Source: Stratiolaelaps scimitus (taxonomy: Eukaryota; Arthropoda; Arachnida; Mesostigmata; Laelapidae). Taken from it: a stretch of 64,000 nt of DNA. The stretch's first letter is position 1. Each line of letters starts with the position of its first letter. The stretch lies in NCBI GenBank assembly GCA_019614645.1, contig JABWDB010000001.1, positions 25,599,501 to 25,663,500 of the forward strand, given 5' to 3'. The position numbers and the translations under genes were made by a program. Below, one piece after another: positions 1-10,914 of the stretch. The notes beneath the pieces were generated by a model, which was not told the DNA's origin, did not search any database, and saw only the letters and a program-made list of their open reading frames with translations.

Positions 1-424
1 CCCAGATGGTCGTAGATTTGTTCAACGCATGTTGGAAACTACCGAGTATCACGGAGGTTATGGGTTTGCGGTTGCAAAGAGATCGGTTATCTAAGAATAC
101 GCGATAGCGAGAAAATTACAGTGGGCTAACCGAAAACAACGGGGCAACGGGGGAGAGAGCTGAAACGAAACAACGATGACATTAAAGCGCAACAGATTAA
201 CGGGATTCGTTCGTGGAAATTCGCTCAAAGTGATGACAACCAAATTATAAGCGTTCAAATATGACCAGTAGCTTCCGGTACTTATATACAGTATGGAAAT
301 GAAACATATCGAGACGCGAATGGAAAAGTATTCGAGCTTTCCTATAGCCATAGTTAAAAACCGGCCAATCTGAAGCGTGGTGAAGCACACATTCAAACAG
401 GCCAGATTGTACCACTCGCTACTC

Positions 425-620
425 GTGCATCAAGTGCACAGTGTTAATAAGTTGATAAATAAGTTCGTTCCGCGATCTTTCAAATATTACACCTTCGCTA
501 AAACGAACGCTATATGAATCAAGCAATTTCTCAGCAGGCGAACTGTTTATACTTTGTCTGTGCGTATTGTAGGTGTCGACGAATTGCTGGATCTCATGAA
601 CGGAAATGCGGCGGCCCAAT
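425..620 (-). pseudogene. Possible gypsy-type integrase C-terminal relic
   Basis: A 66-codon minus-strand frame reads FVDTYNTH...INSSPAEKLL. This resembles the end of LTR-retrotransposon integrases, where a YR.TPH segment is followed by a SPAELL segment and a basic stretch. No catalytic D,D,E core or zinc finger is visible in the neighbouring frames, and no LTR was recognised. If real it is a short, decayed fragment. The match rests on one motif, so a chance resemblance is possible. Confidence 0.3.
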
Positions 621-837
621 CAACTCGAGAGCCTGCTGCTCAGCCAGTCATCCATGGTGTGTTGTCTACGTGCGCTACAAGTGGTGCAAAAGGCAGGAAA
701 GTGGCTGCCACATGAACTCAGTGAAAATGCCAGTGGCAACTGTTCTCATCATTTGTTGTTCTCTGATCGTTCTGCAAACTGAGCAAAGTTACATTTATAT
801 GGCGAAAACAGTACAGTAGACGTTGAATATGAATTAG

Positions 838-1372
838 CCTGGTTTAGCCTGGGTTAAAGGAAATAAGAACTGGGTATTCTACTATGATCCCGAACGTAAA
901 AAGGAGTGGTTAGACCTAGGATTCATGGACATAATGGGGTGCATTTGGTGAGATCGAGGGAGTGCTGCTGCTCTTTTATAGAAATACTAAAACTGGTAGA
1001 ACAGTCAAGGCAGATCTAATACTAGACAACTGAGCAAATGGAGCCAAGATATTGACAGGCAGGCCGTGGAGTGGCAAAGCAAATAGTAACATTACAGGCT
1101 ACGGTTTGTTCGTTGGCCTGTCCGTTGGCTACTGCACTGTAACCGATCTTGGCTGGGAAATTCTGAAACACCCAGTCATTGCTCCATCAGATTACCGCCT
1201 ATTCAGATCTATGGAGCACGGCCAGCCGGGTAAGCGCTTCATGACAGAGGTCCGAAATTGGCTAGATCGGTGGATTGCTTCCCACGATGAGACCTTATTT
1301 CCGTCGAGTGATCTACATGCTGCTCCATAGATGGAAGAGAGTCATAGAAAGCGAGGGACACTATATTTATTA
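838..1372 (+). pseudogene. Mariner (Tc1/mariner) transposase relic
   Basis: The plus strand carries the second half of a mariner transposase with in-frame stops. Around 865-950 it reads NWVFYYDPERKKEW followed by GCIW-stop-D, matching the region before the second catalytic Asp (usual CIWWDQ). At 1140-1320 one frame reads LGWEILKHP, then APSDYRLFRSMEHG, then VRNWLDRWIASHDETLF. This is the family's C-terminal signature, SPDLAPSDYHLFRSM and NWIDxWIASK. The Pro-Asp-Leu before APSDY, and so part of the DD34D block, is missing. Several stops and at least one frame change show it is dead. Terminal inverted repeats were not found by eye. Confidence 0.75.
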
Positions 1373-2883
1373 AGATCCGTTCATTCTCTCAAGATATATA
1401 GCAATTCAAATCGAGAAGAGAAACGGAAGGAACGTATCGACCAATCTATTAAATGGGTTAATTATTTTAGTTGACAAGACATAACATCTTCCTCGCCCTG
1501 ACATATTCTGCCTACTCTGTAGGGGAATCGGTCAAATTGTAAGAAACGATTTAATATTAGAAGAATGCCAATAAAGAAAATAACTGACGCCTCCAGTTAC
1601 AGAGCTGAGTATTTATGTGTAAATCGCGACAACGACTGGGTGACGTACGGATCTATTTTGCAACAAGGTGGACAACAAGTCAATTGCCGAAAGATGCACT
1701 TGTCTTACGTACGGCCACAAAGGATGCATTTAAATATACGCATTTTGCCTGCGAGAGCATTTATGTTAGCTTATTATTAGCTTATTAAACTAGGATTTAA
1801 TCTGCAATTTCGCATATATGCCAGGACGAGAATTAGTGACTTGGTGGCATCCATAAGGTGGTTGGCTAATGTGGGAATCGCTGTCAACCTACTAACTAGT
1901 GCTGGTACAGCTACACTGACTACCTTAACAAGTGAATGTTTTACAGAAATTTATATTTTCTTCCGTAACAACACGAGCAGCCTATATCGTTTTAATAGTT
2001 GTGAGTGTTTCATGTTCATTTTGATGAGTAATCGTTGAATTTATTTTATATAACTGAACTGTGTTGCAAAAATCTCAAAAGGGTTGTCTACTAAATTTGC
2101 ACAAGTGTCTATGATCAGACCCCTTCTTTCCCGTCGTCGACGGTCACGAGCCCTAGGGGAGTTTTAAAAGGGCCGCCGAATCGAAAGAACAGGAGAGCAG
2201 GAGAGAAATTAATGGTTTAAGAAAGTGGATCCTTCCCAAGGGCTCTCAGAGGCGCAGTTTGGCGCCATTCCATTGGCTGCGTAGACCGTACAATCCGCCT
2301 CCTCCCCCAACTCAACTACAATTTACTACAGCGACATATTACATTGCATTAGCCGCCCTACATGTAGCCCTTGTATAGATGGCGTACATGCCTGTAGCCC
2401 CGAATCAGGTCTCGACTTAGCGACCCCTACATCGGGTCTGTTAATATCGATTGGTACGAACCATATTTTGCCGTAAGCAGCGCAAATATGTCGAACTGCC
2501 ACTATTACCGACATTTTCATCAATAGAAATCACAATAGAATTGTTCTGAGTTGAACTTTTACACCCGACCTATTCCGTAACGATGCAGCTCAGATGTCTT
2601 TGAAATGGTCGACTGTAATCTATGCGACTCGATAGGTCGTCTCAAATAGGCAATGCGCGCTTGTGCTGTTGCCTAGTAGGCCACTGAACTTTAAGGTGTC
2701 TATCGTGGCGAGATTGTATTCACTGTTCACTTGCAACGGTAAGCACAACGAATTGGCTATCCGAAAAAGAAATATAATAGTAACAATATATTAAAATGAC
2801 AGTCCTCTACAATATATATTTGTGCATATGAAATGTTTTCTTGCTCACCTGTCCGCGCACTGATGTATTGAGCTGTTGTGGTT
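1373..2883. other. No recognised gene
   Basis: No conserved protein, RNA gene or repeat family was recognised. Open frames are short and lack coding character. A modestly GC-rich patch lies at about 2120-2310. Confidence 0.4.
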
Positions 2884-3151
2884 GCTGGGCGCTAGTGTAT
2901 ACTCACGTGACCCTACGGCGTTCTTAAGGCCATGGACCGGAGGGACGCGTGCGTTGGGTTCAAATTCTGTCAGACGCGGAGAATCTTTGGTGTTCTTTAT
3001 CTATTCTTTATCTGAAGATTCTTGCGAGGTACGAGTAAGGAAGAGAATAAGCAAAGGTGACCCCGACAGGTCCTCCTTGTAATACCTAAAAGGTTAAGAG
3101 CTGAGGCCTGTCAGATAGAGGAACAGCTGAGGGTCAGCTCGAAAAACGGTT
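2884..3151 (+). repeat. tRNA-derived SINE, group A, copy 1
   Basis: The 5' part is tRNA-like, with a B-box-type GGGTTCAAATTC at about 2957. A body follows that is nearly identical to the copy at 18618-18875 (GAGAATCTTTGG, CTGAAGATTCTTG, AAGGAAGAGAATAAGC, CCTGTCAGATAG). It ends with the palindrome AGCTGAGGGTCAGCT and a short A-rich tail. Target-site duplications are not obvious here. Pol III transcription and mobilisation by a LINE are the usual mode for the class. Confidence 0.85.
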
Positions 3152-4157
3152 TAGGGCCATGGACAGACGTTTTCATGCTATGGCTGAAAGAGGGATTCTA
3201 ACATGGCTGAAACTATAGATTTTAAGGTGAAATCATAAGGACACATACGGCAGCGTCAGTTTTTGCTTGGCGTGAGCAAAAATATAAGATTCGATACGGA
3301 AGTCCGTTTTCTTCAATAGCAACGGTTTTAAATACACAACTTTCATATTGACCGCATTTCGTACGATCCACCATCTCCGACCCACCATGTTCGAGAAAGA
3401 CGAAATTCTGGGCAAAGTAAAGTCGAATCCCGACAGTAATCCCGATAAGAAAATCTACCAAATCAGAGTGTCTGAGCCGGCGCAGTCTCTTTGTAAACCT
3501 AACAGGCCTTGGCAAGCGGACCCTCTTCGCCTTTCCGAGTCGGTTGTCCGTTAGCTGACCGATTATTCAAAAAAAAACAGCGTCAATGTGTTCATACCTT
3601 CGAGATTCCGAACTCCAAAACATTAATCCTCCGTGTGGAGAGGATATAGCGAGTGAAGTGCATACTGTGCCACGACGTGCAAACTGGCTTGGCGGCGCAG
3701 CATACCTAACTTCGGATACTATTGTACACTATGCTGTCAAAAGGTGGTGCTCCAAAGGACGATGTCACCCTAATAATCACGTATGTAAATATCTGTATAC
3801 GAACTGGGAGACTATATACACGCAATTCCTGCATAAACTAAACATTTGAGCGTGGGCCAAAGAAGCGTACATGTTTCGGCATTTATGTTCACTTGGTGTA
3901 TGCAAAAATTGCCCATCATACACAAATATATGTTGGGTATCTAGGTATGCTAAGCTATGTATGATAGATAGGACTGCACTGTTGTATTGATGAGAACAAC
4001 ACCTATATTCTATATTCACCTTTGAAAAGTCGTCCTTAACAACTCTGTAGATGCCTTTTTTAAAGTACATGCATATATAAAATAATCATTGTTGATCTAT
4101 GCTGTTGTTAAAAACCTATAGAATATAATCTTCGTAAGAACATCGAAATATAATATA
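3152..4157. other. No recognised gene
   Basis: Short overlapping frames on both strands (for example 3222-3515 and 3586-3849) show no motif and no splice-site support. I see nothing supportable here. Confidence 0.35.
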
Positions 4158-4990
4158 TCACCATCCGGCACAAAGGGAACTGCGCTGCCCACACCTCGTA
4201 CAAAAACAAAGATCATTGGGCTCACGGAACGCGGCTGTTCTGCATAGACTACGACGAAACCCGATCGCGGTTATCATGTCGTGGTTCGGACTGTCTGGAT
4301 CCTTCCAATAACGATCTCTCACCGCTCCAGTGTTGTAGAAATCAGCGCCTACCTTTTGGAATCTGGTGTTCCACGAACCCAGATTCATGATGTGCGCATT
4401 GATCGACGTCCATTGAATACTGTATCGAAATTCTTCAATAAACAGCTGGGTGAGGAGGTACAAAAGCCAAGAGGAGTGTAATCCATACTCTGGCTTTTGA
4501 AATGCTGCCTTCATCCTGTCTAGTTGTTTCAGTTCCGCTACGATGAGATCTTTCCAAATAAGGACTGCACTGTAACCATCTACAGGGGTCTCCATGAGGT
4601 CAAACAGACGAAGCGCGGTTCCGTCGGACAGAGGCCGTAGGTTCTTAATCGCCGAAATAGCAAATAGTGCCTTCCTACATCCCTAGTCGATATGCAAGGA
4701 AAAATATGGCCGTTTTATAAAATCGGCAGGCCCAGATTCGAGAACTTGTTGCCACAGGTCAACGGCAAGAGTGCGAAAATAAGGTATCCAGCTCCGCTGC
4801 TTGGCCTATCCGTTTGAATTTCATCGTTTCGATCTTCGCTGGATTCAGCCACAGTCACATTGAGTCTAGCGAGGACCTGTCCTACCTGAGAGTGGCTGCT
4901 CCCGTAGATAACCACGTCATCTGCACACGAAGGCCCCCCACGACCTTCTCTGGAGGGCAAAGCTGAGAAAAATAAATTGACAAACAAAGT
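4158..4990 (-). pseudogene. Non-LTR retrotransposon (LINE) reverse-transcriptase relic
   Basis: Reading minus strand from about 4960, one frame gives ADDVVIYGSS, the RT motif C palm sequence. After a frame change comes LNPAKIETMKF, the usual LNPAKTE block after motif C. Further on, 4595-4158 gives LDRMKAAFQK (family style RMKAAFLKRALG), a hydrophobic stretch, and a Cys-rich end CFCTRCGQ. The order fits the second half of a LINE ORF2. At least one frameshift and no upstream palm motifs make it a broken, truncated copy. Family is uncertain, possibly Jockey-like. Confidence 0.65.
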
Positions 4991-5329
4991 ATTGATGAAA
5001 ATCGAAGTATTGATGAAAATAACTTCTCGAAACGAGACGAATTTCTACACTCTCTCACTGTGGTCGGCTGGATGATAAGAACCATAAGACTCCGTTTTTA
5101 AAAATAAAATAAAAATAAGACTCTCCAAACTGGTAGCAGGGTGTTCGCGAAGGTTTAACAAACTAGACTAGAGAACGTTTTTTTCGGATAACACGTCTCG
5201 CTTCAAGCTATTGTACTGATCGCTATAATTGTAGCTAGCTCATTATAAACAAGTGATACATTTTGATACTTGGCGCTTTCTCGGAAGTTCCTCATTTTAT
5301 ACCTGCCACATCTATCTATAAGCTAAAGG

Positions 5330-5462
5330 TAAAGGTTTATTGGTTTATTAAAGGAGCTGCAATTTCGCAATACTTAAGCTCTCTTATATGTCATCACGCA
5401 GCGGGGCTCGAACCTGCCGCTTCTGGCTTCCAATAGCCAGATCCTTAACCGTCCAAGTTCGG
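5330..5462 (-). repeat. tRNA-like SINE with a LINE-like 3' tail
   Basis: The minus strand has an A-box-like segment, an anticodon-arm-like CTGGC...GCCAG stem, and a strong B box (GCAGGTTCGAGCCCC) at about 5397-5411. The body ends in CCAATAAACCTTTACC. The 8-nt loop and weak acceptor pairing argue against a working tRNA. The end CAATAAACxTTT also occurs at the 3' end of the LINE at 59.5-61.25 kb. Confidence 0.55.
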
Positions 5463-6750
5463 AATCAATTCTGCCAAATATGATAAGTTCTATAAACAGT
5501 TACAGTGTATATTTAATTGTAGAAAAAACAACTTGCCACCCTTCTCGATATAATATAACAACATCTAAACTATAACAGGAAAAACCCCGCAATGTTTGAC
5601 AACTCATTCCTCTACTAGCGACCACAGCGTAGATTCACTTCATACTCAGATTCATTCCATCTCGTGTACAGGTGAGATCCAAAGACTCGTTTCGGTACAT
5701 GTTTGCCCGTCAACCACATGCAAAATAAATTGGAGTAAAGCCAAGAAAGTTATATGCGAAGCCATGTACATTCAACGGAAAAAATGTCTGGTCCTTCTTA
5801 AATCTTGCTGGGCAAATCGTTTCTATAATGTACGCGTACCATTTCCGTCCAATGCCACGCAGTGGGGCTGGCTGAGGCCCATCGACTGGAAAAAAAAGTA
5901 CACATCTGTCAGCAGAGGATAAAAGATATACAAGCGATTTCGTTGCCGGTGTCACTGCTGCCCATGGCGCCATCATCACAGTTTTCCTCGCTCGTGGACC
6001 AAGTGAACCAGCACGGACACAGATGATCCGACAGAGATGGCTTAGAGCAGAAATGGGAACGGTAGCAATGGACGGGAGGAGGGCTGCTCTTCTGATGGAG
6101 CCCTCTTGTCCTGCGTTGTCCTTCTATGATCGATGCTGGTGTGCCACCAGACGATTATTCGTTACGCCCTTGGCCGGCCGATGGTGCCTCGATTGATTGG
6201 TTACGTCCGCTGATCGGTGGCGATCGATTTGTGAACGATCCACACGATTCTTCCTGCAAGGCCTATTACGACAGGCGATTCCTATTATAGTTTAGATTTT
6301 CGCTCTATTCGTACGTGTAGCTATGCACGCATGATTTCGCCAGTGAACAACGGGTGAAAGACCAATATGCGAATAATATATTTTGCTAATGTAAACATTT
6401 AATCTCGCACACGCTTCTATAAACTACGCGGTGCAGTTCAAAGGGCTGAAGAATACCAAGAACGCCTAGCGCATTCGGTAGCAACTCGAGCTTCAGGTGG
6501 CTTGTAGGGATTCGAGCGACAGGAAGGGTGTTGCAAGACATCATCAGGAAGGCGCCATGCTCGGCTGATATTAGCAAGGGCTTAGGCACTTGCACGCAAC
6601 CCGCATCGCTTTAAGCGGTGAACTTCAGCAACAGACTGTGGAAGACTGTGGATGGTGTATATGAATTCACAATCAATATCTATTATAGGAAATACACAGT
6701 AAAATAAAGGCTAATATTGGGAATTTTCTAACAAAAGTCCACTTCAATAC
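5463..6750. other. No recognised gene
   Basis: Reading frames at 5596-5979 and 6386-6595 overlap on opposite strands and contain no motif I can name. The stretch at about 5930-6250 has higher GC but no clear exon. Confidence 0.3.
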
Positions 6751-6916
6751 AATTATATATAATATAGATCTAAAATAATTAGTAATTACTAGTGTCCTGT
6801 AGTTCGCCATGCAAACATTATATATATAATATATAATATATATAATGTTTGCATGGGGAACTACAGGAGACTGCGCAATTCCTAATTATTATACTTTAGA
6901 TCTATATTATATATTA
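6751..6916. repeat. Large inverted repeat with AT-rich centre
   Basis: A left arm of about 78 bases pairs imperfectly with a right arm at about 6840-6916. The best-matching block is CATGCAAACATTATATATAT against its complement, with CTGTAGTT and ATATAGATCTAAA also paired further out. The apex is (AT)-rich. It could be a foldback or MITE-like element or an AT-centred palindrome. No open frame crosses it. Confidence 0.75.
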
Positions 6917-7968
6917 CCTGAATAAATCCCCCCTGCTAAAGGGTGTGTAAATGTAAAATATAATATATATTAATATAATATATAAGCATTCATTGGATTA
7001 AGATTTTATAATTTTGTATATTTTCATATATATTTTATATCACGCTACGCCATTCAGGTGTCGTTTTTTTTATTATATATACGTCACAGAGATGGTGAAG
7101 GAATAACGCCATGGACTGGAACCATGCGCTTTCCGGGTCGAGTAGAACCACGGGGTACATAAAAATCGATGTGGTAATCACTCCATCATATATATTATAT
7201 ATACAGGGTGTGTCAACAACAGCAAAATGATGTAAGCGTGTGATCGAGCTCAATGAAGGAGACTTCCTCATTCTCCACTAATTAGTCCTACAAAGTCCAC
7301 GTAGTGTTCGCCTTTATATACTAGACTTATTTTATAGGACACGTTTGCCGCAGCAAGAAAAGTACCTGGAAATAGTGTGCTACAACCGGTGAAAAGGTCT
7401 CGCCGGTCGAACCGTTCGTATATGGGTTCACATATTTGTACGAATAACGTCAAATCCGTTAGTTAAAATAGGAAGGAAGGCATGAAGTGGTACGTCCGAG
7501 ACCACAGCAATAAAACAGATCTGTACATCAGTATCATACATGCGTACAAACGCCACGCATTACAAATATCACATAATATTGAGTAGAGAAAAAGACTCGG
7601 GATTTTTTGATTGACAGACACACGGTATTTATTGCCAACTATCATACACTACGGAAATACTACTAAAATATAAGAAACATTGTTCGAAAGTAAAATATGA
7701 CGCTAATGCATTCAGCCAATAGTCATTTCTGCGAACGAAACTTTTTCTCAAATAATAGTGATCATTCTGTTCTAGCATACAATTGTAAATCATTTCACTG
7801 CATGGAGTACACCTCATATATTATTAGCTGTTTTACGGCCAGCGCAAATATAAGAAAAAAAACACGAAACCGAATCTACACAAGAGAGAGAGAAAAGAAA
7901 AGAGCGTTGATATAACAAATCAATTGGCAGCAACGCCAAACGGTCACGTCGATAAAAGCGGCCTCTAA
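6917..7968. other. AT-rich stretch 3' of the phosphatase gene
   Basis: This is AT-rich DNA directly downstream of the phosphatase stop codon. It probably includes its 3' UTR. The nearest minus-strand AATAAA found by eye is at 7628-7633. Reading frames here are short and without motifs. Confidence 0.4.
7628..7633 (-). promoter_or_regulatory. Candidate poly(A) signal for the PP1-like gene
   Basis: An AATAAA hexamer on the minus strand lies about 335 bases after the stop codon. It is the first I noticed downstream. A closer variant signal could be used instead. Confidence 0.25.
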
Positions 7969-8043
7969 TCACGTCTTCTTAACCACTTTCTTCTTTCGGG
8001 CGCGAAGGATTTTAAGTCGACAGCAAAGATTTTGGTCTACCAT
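7969..8043 (-). CDS. PP1-like gene, exon 8 (stop codon)
   Basis: After GATTTCAG, 75 nt encode [19 protein letters not shown] and end VVKKT-stop (TGA at 7971-7969). It lines up with the PP1 segment SVDETLMCSFQIL and then departs into a basic tail. Confidence 0.88.
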   Translation of the reverse strand: MVDQNLCCRLKILRARKKKVVKKT

Positions 8044-10877
8044 CTGAAATCAGTGCGGATTATTAACACTTCCAAGTTTTATATAGTAGACATTCCCACT
8101 GGTGAGTGCTGTATTGTAGAGCGAACAATCGACTGTTTCGTCGTGGTTACACTATTCCTACTCGTTGGGTAGCCTGCCAGAATACATAATCACCTTGTTG
8201 TTTGTTTATGATGGTAGCGAATGCATAAGTGTTTACCAATATAGAAACAGATTGAATGAGATACTGTCGACTATGATACGTTCGTTTTTATCGTACGGAA
8301 TATCAATGATACGCTCGCTTTTATCGTACGGAATATCTGACTTATATATTCTGATTCTTAGAAAATTCTGTACTACCATGAATGCTGCCGCGTTGTCGAA
8401 ATAACCGCAGTAGTTAGGGGCGGAAAAGAGCGTGATAAGCTTTCGTTTACAGAAGAACTCATATCCATCCTCTACAACCTGTTGATATATGACAAAAGTT
8501 ACAATACAATTGCCGAAGGGCTCGCTAGCGACGTCACCTGATTAGGGATCACATGTGACGTTGAGCCGCGGAACCAGTAACAGAGTTCCGAATCGAGATG
8601 CGGCATATTATCGAATTTGACTAAGTATCGTATTTAATATAGCTTTTTGGTTGAGTGATGATATAAGAGAGCCGCTGACTGAGATTACCTGATGGCCTCT
8701 GCATATAAGTTCCATATCCTGTTTGCTGAGAAAGTCTTCGATGATGTTACTCCCTGAAAAAAACAGTTAAATGAGCCCTGTAGTTAAATCAAATATAATA
8801 AGAAAATTATCCTTCACAAATTATTGCACATTGACATTTAAAATTTCGATTTTGCTTTTTTTGTTACGCCTCGGACAGAAGAACTTTCGCTGACGTAAGT
8901 GGCCCTAGATCAAAGGCAAGCGGTAGACAGCGCATTCGTCAGTATAATAATAAACGTTACCTCAGACGTGATCGTGCGACAGTTAGAGGGGCTGACGACA
9001 GCAGTATCAAATGGTGAACAATCTCCGATGGAATTCTACTAGACACCTTCAAGCAGGGCACAGGATACGGATCCTTTAGACGTTTTCGACTGTGAGCAAT
9101 CATAACGAGATGAATAGGTGATCAACAGAGATTCTGCGGCTTCGGCCATAGATTGCACCCAAAGCAATGCTTCTGAATGATTTGAGCCTTGCGAGATGCA
9201 TCCTGGTAGCCTGCTTGCCATATAGGAAGTGCATAGCATAATAATAAGAGAAGCAGCGCCTGGTACACCAAAGGAGATCGTCACGCGGAACACCAATTTT
9301 CGCAGGGTTTCTTCAGGGCCGCGATTATTGTGTAGTACTTGATTGTGGAGTGAGGGCTGACCAGTGAGCCTGCTATTTTATCGTTTCCTGAAGGGCTAGC
9401 CGCAGACATTTAGTCGACTGAAACAGCCGGAGCTGAATCCCACAAACTATTATCTCCTGCATGTCGACAACCCTATGCCTGTGCGGAATAGTACTGGTCC
9501 CGTTCTTTGGCATTGAAAATAAGACCAAATGGGTCAATCAATGACCACTCCGACATGCAAAAGAGCAGAGCGGACATCATCGGCCAGCTTAGCTGGAACA
9601 AGACGAAATAACAGGACTTGCCGTTGCTAACCTCTTCCATCCCAGTCCAGTCCAGACACTTCAGAATATGCACGAAGATAGATTGACTCACTTAGGCAGT
9701 TGAAGGCGGTCGCTATATCTAAAAACACCCGAGGAAGACCTCTTGCCAGAGATGAGCTAAAACAAGTTCAGTCGATCTTAACCTGCGAAGCCTTGTGGCT
9801 AGTGGTGAGCGTTTCGGACAACTAGACAGGAGGTACCTATGGTTTGGGATTAAATCCATCCAGATGGGAGGGGGGGGATCTTGGGATTTCTTTATCATCG
9901 TTCTTTATCTGTGGCTTCTTGCCAGGCACGACAGATCTAAAAATAAGTAAAGATGGCTCCGATAGGTCCTTAAAGCACTACCCAAATGTGGTTCCCAGGC
10001 CTGTCATACAGGAGAACAGCCAAGTGTTAGCTCAAAAATGAAAAAAAAACAACTCGCAAGAGTCGAACTGACTACGAGAGAAGGGGTTGGCGTTTTCAAG
10101 ATGCCTTTCTGGTCCACTAACTACCATGTTCTCGAAGACGTTCGACCAAGGAATTAGAAGGTAGTTAGCGGTTCGGGTACGTTCATCTTTTTCCTCTTGA
10201 ATAGAAGAAGAATCGTTGCACTTTTACTCTGGTGGGAAAATAACCAGTGTTGATGGACAGATCGGAACGAGCATATATATCTATACCTTCGGAGATCACT
10301 GTAATCGGATTGTAATCACTGTTTTGGATTCTTGAGACTGAATTATAATAATAGAAGGTAGATTGAAAGTTTCATCAAGTTTCAATTTTTCAAAAGTAGT
10401 ATGTCAACTCTATACCATCTGCGATAGGTGGGGGTGAACAACCTGAACATATCGAGCAATACGATACGTAGTCGCACAACGACAACCGTGTGGAACAATC
10501 TGCGAGATTAACGCTACCGGCACAACCTGAGTGTTTATGCGAAGTTAGTCAAACAACGTTCTTGGCTGTCATCTAAAATTGGGCTGATCTTTTTTACTAA
10601 CCGTCCCTGAAAGTCTCACTTAGTTCACTAGGCGTGCCGTCACTTCGGGCTTCCCAGATACGTCAAAGAGGCCCACCCGCAGCTACTTAATCTGATGCCT
10701 TTTGCATGTCAGTCCCTGGTGTCCGCATCAATGTGGAAGCTATTCCGGTCGCATGATCGCAAAATCGAAAAGTGATCGATATAATGCTGTCAAACCCCGC
10801 GGCAAATCACGCTGTACAAACCATTCCGATGTTTGACCTCGCATGCTTATATATGCATTATATGTTTGACCTCGCAC

Positions 10878-10914
<37 letters not shown>

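Noticed and set aside
8590..8640. A minus-strand YxxxFDN resembling the PP1 YCGEFDN motif
   Set aside because: It lies in the intron between exons 6 and 7. Exon 7 carries the true [11 protein letters not shown].
10760..10860. Fragments looking like a decayed last PP1 exon
   Set aside because: The real final exons were found at 8753-8689, 8478-8377 and 8043-7969, all intact. So the gene is not a pseudogene.
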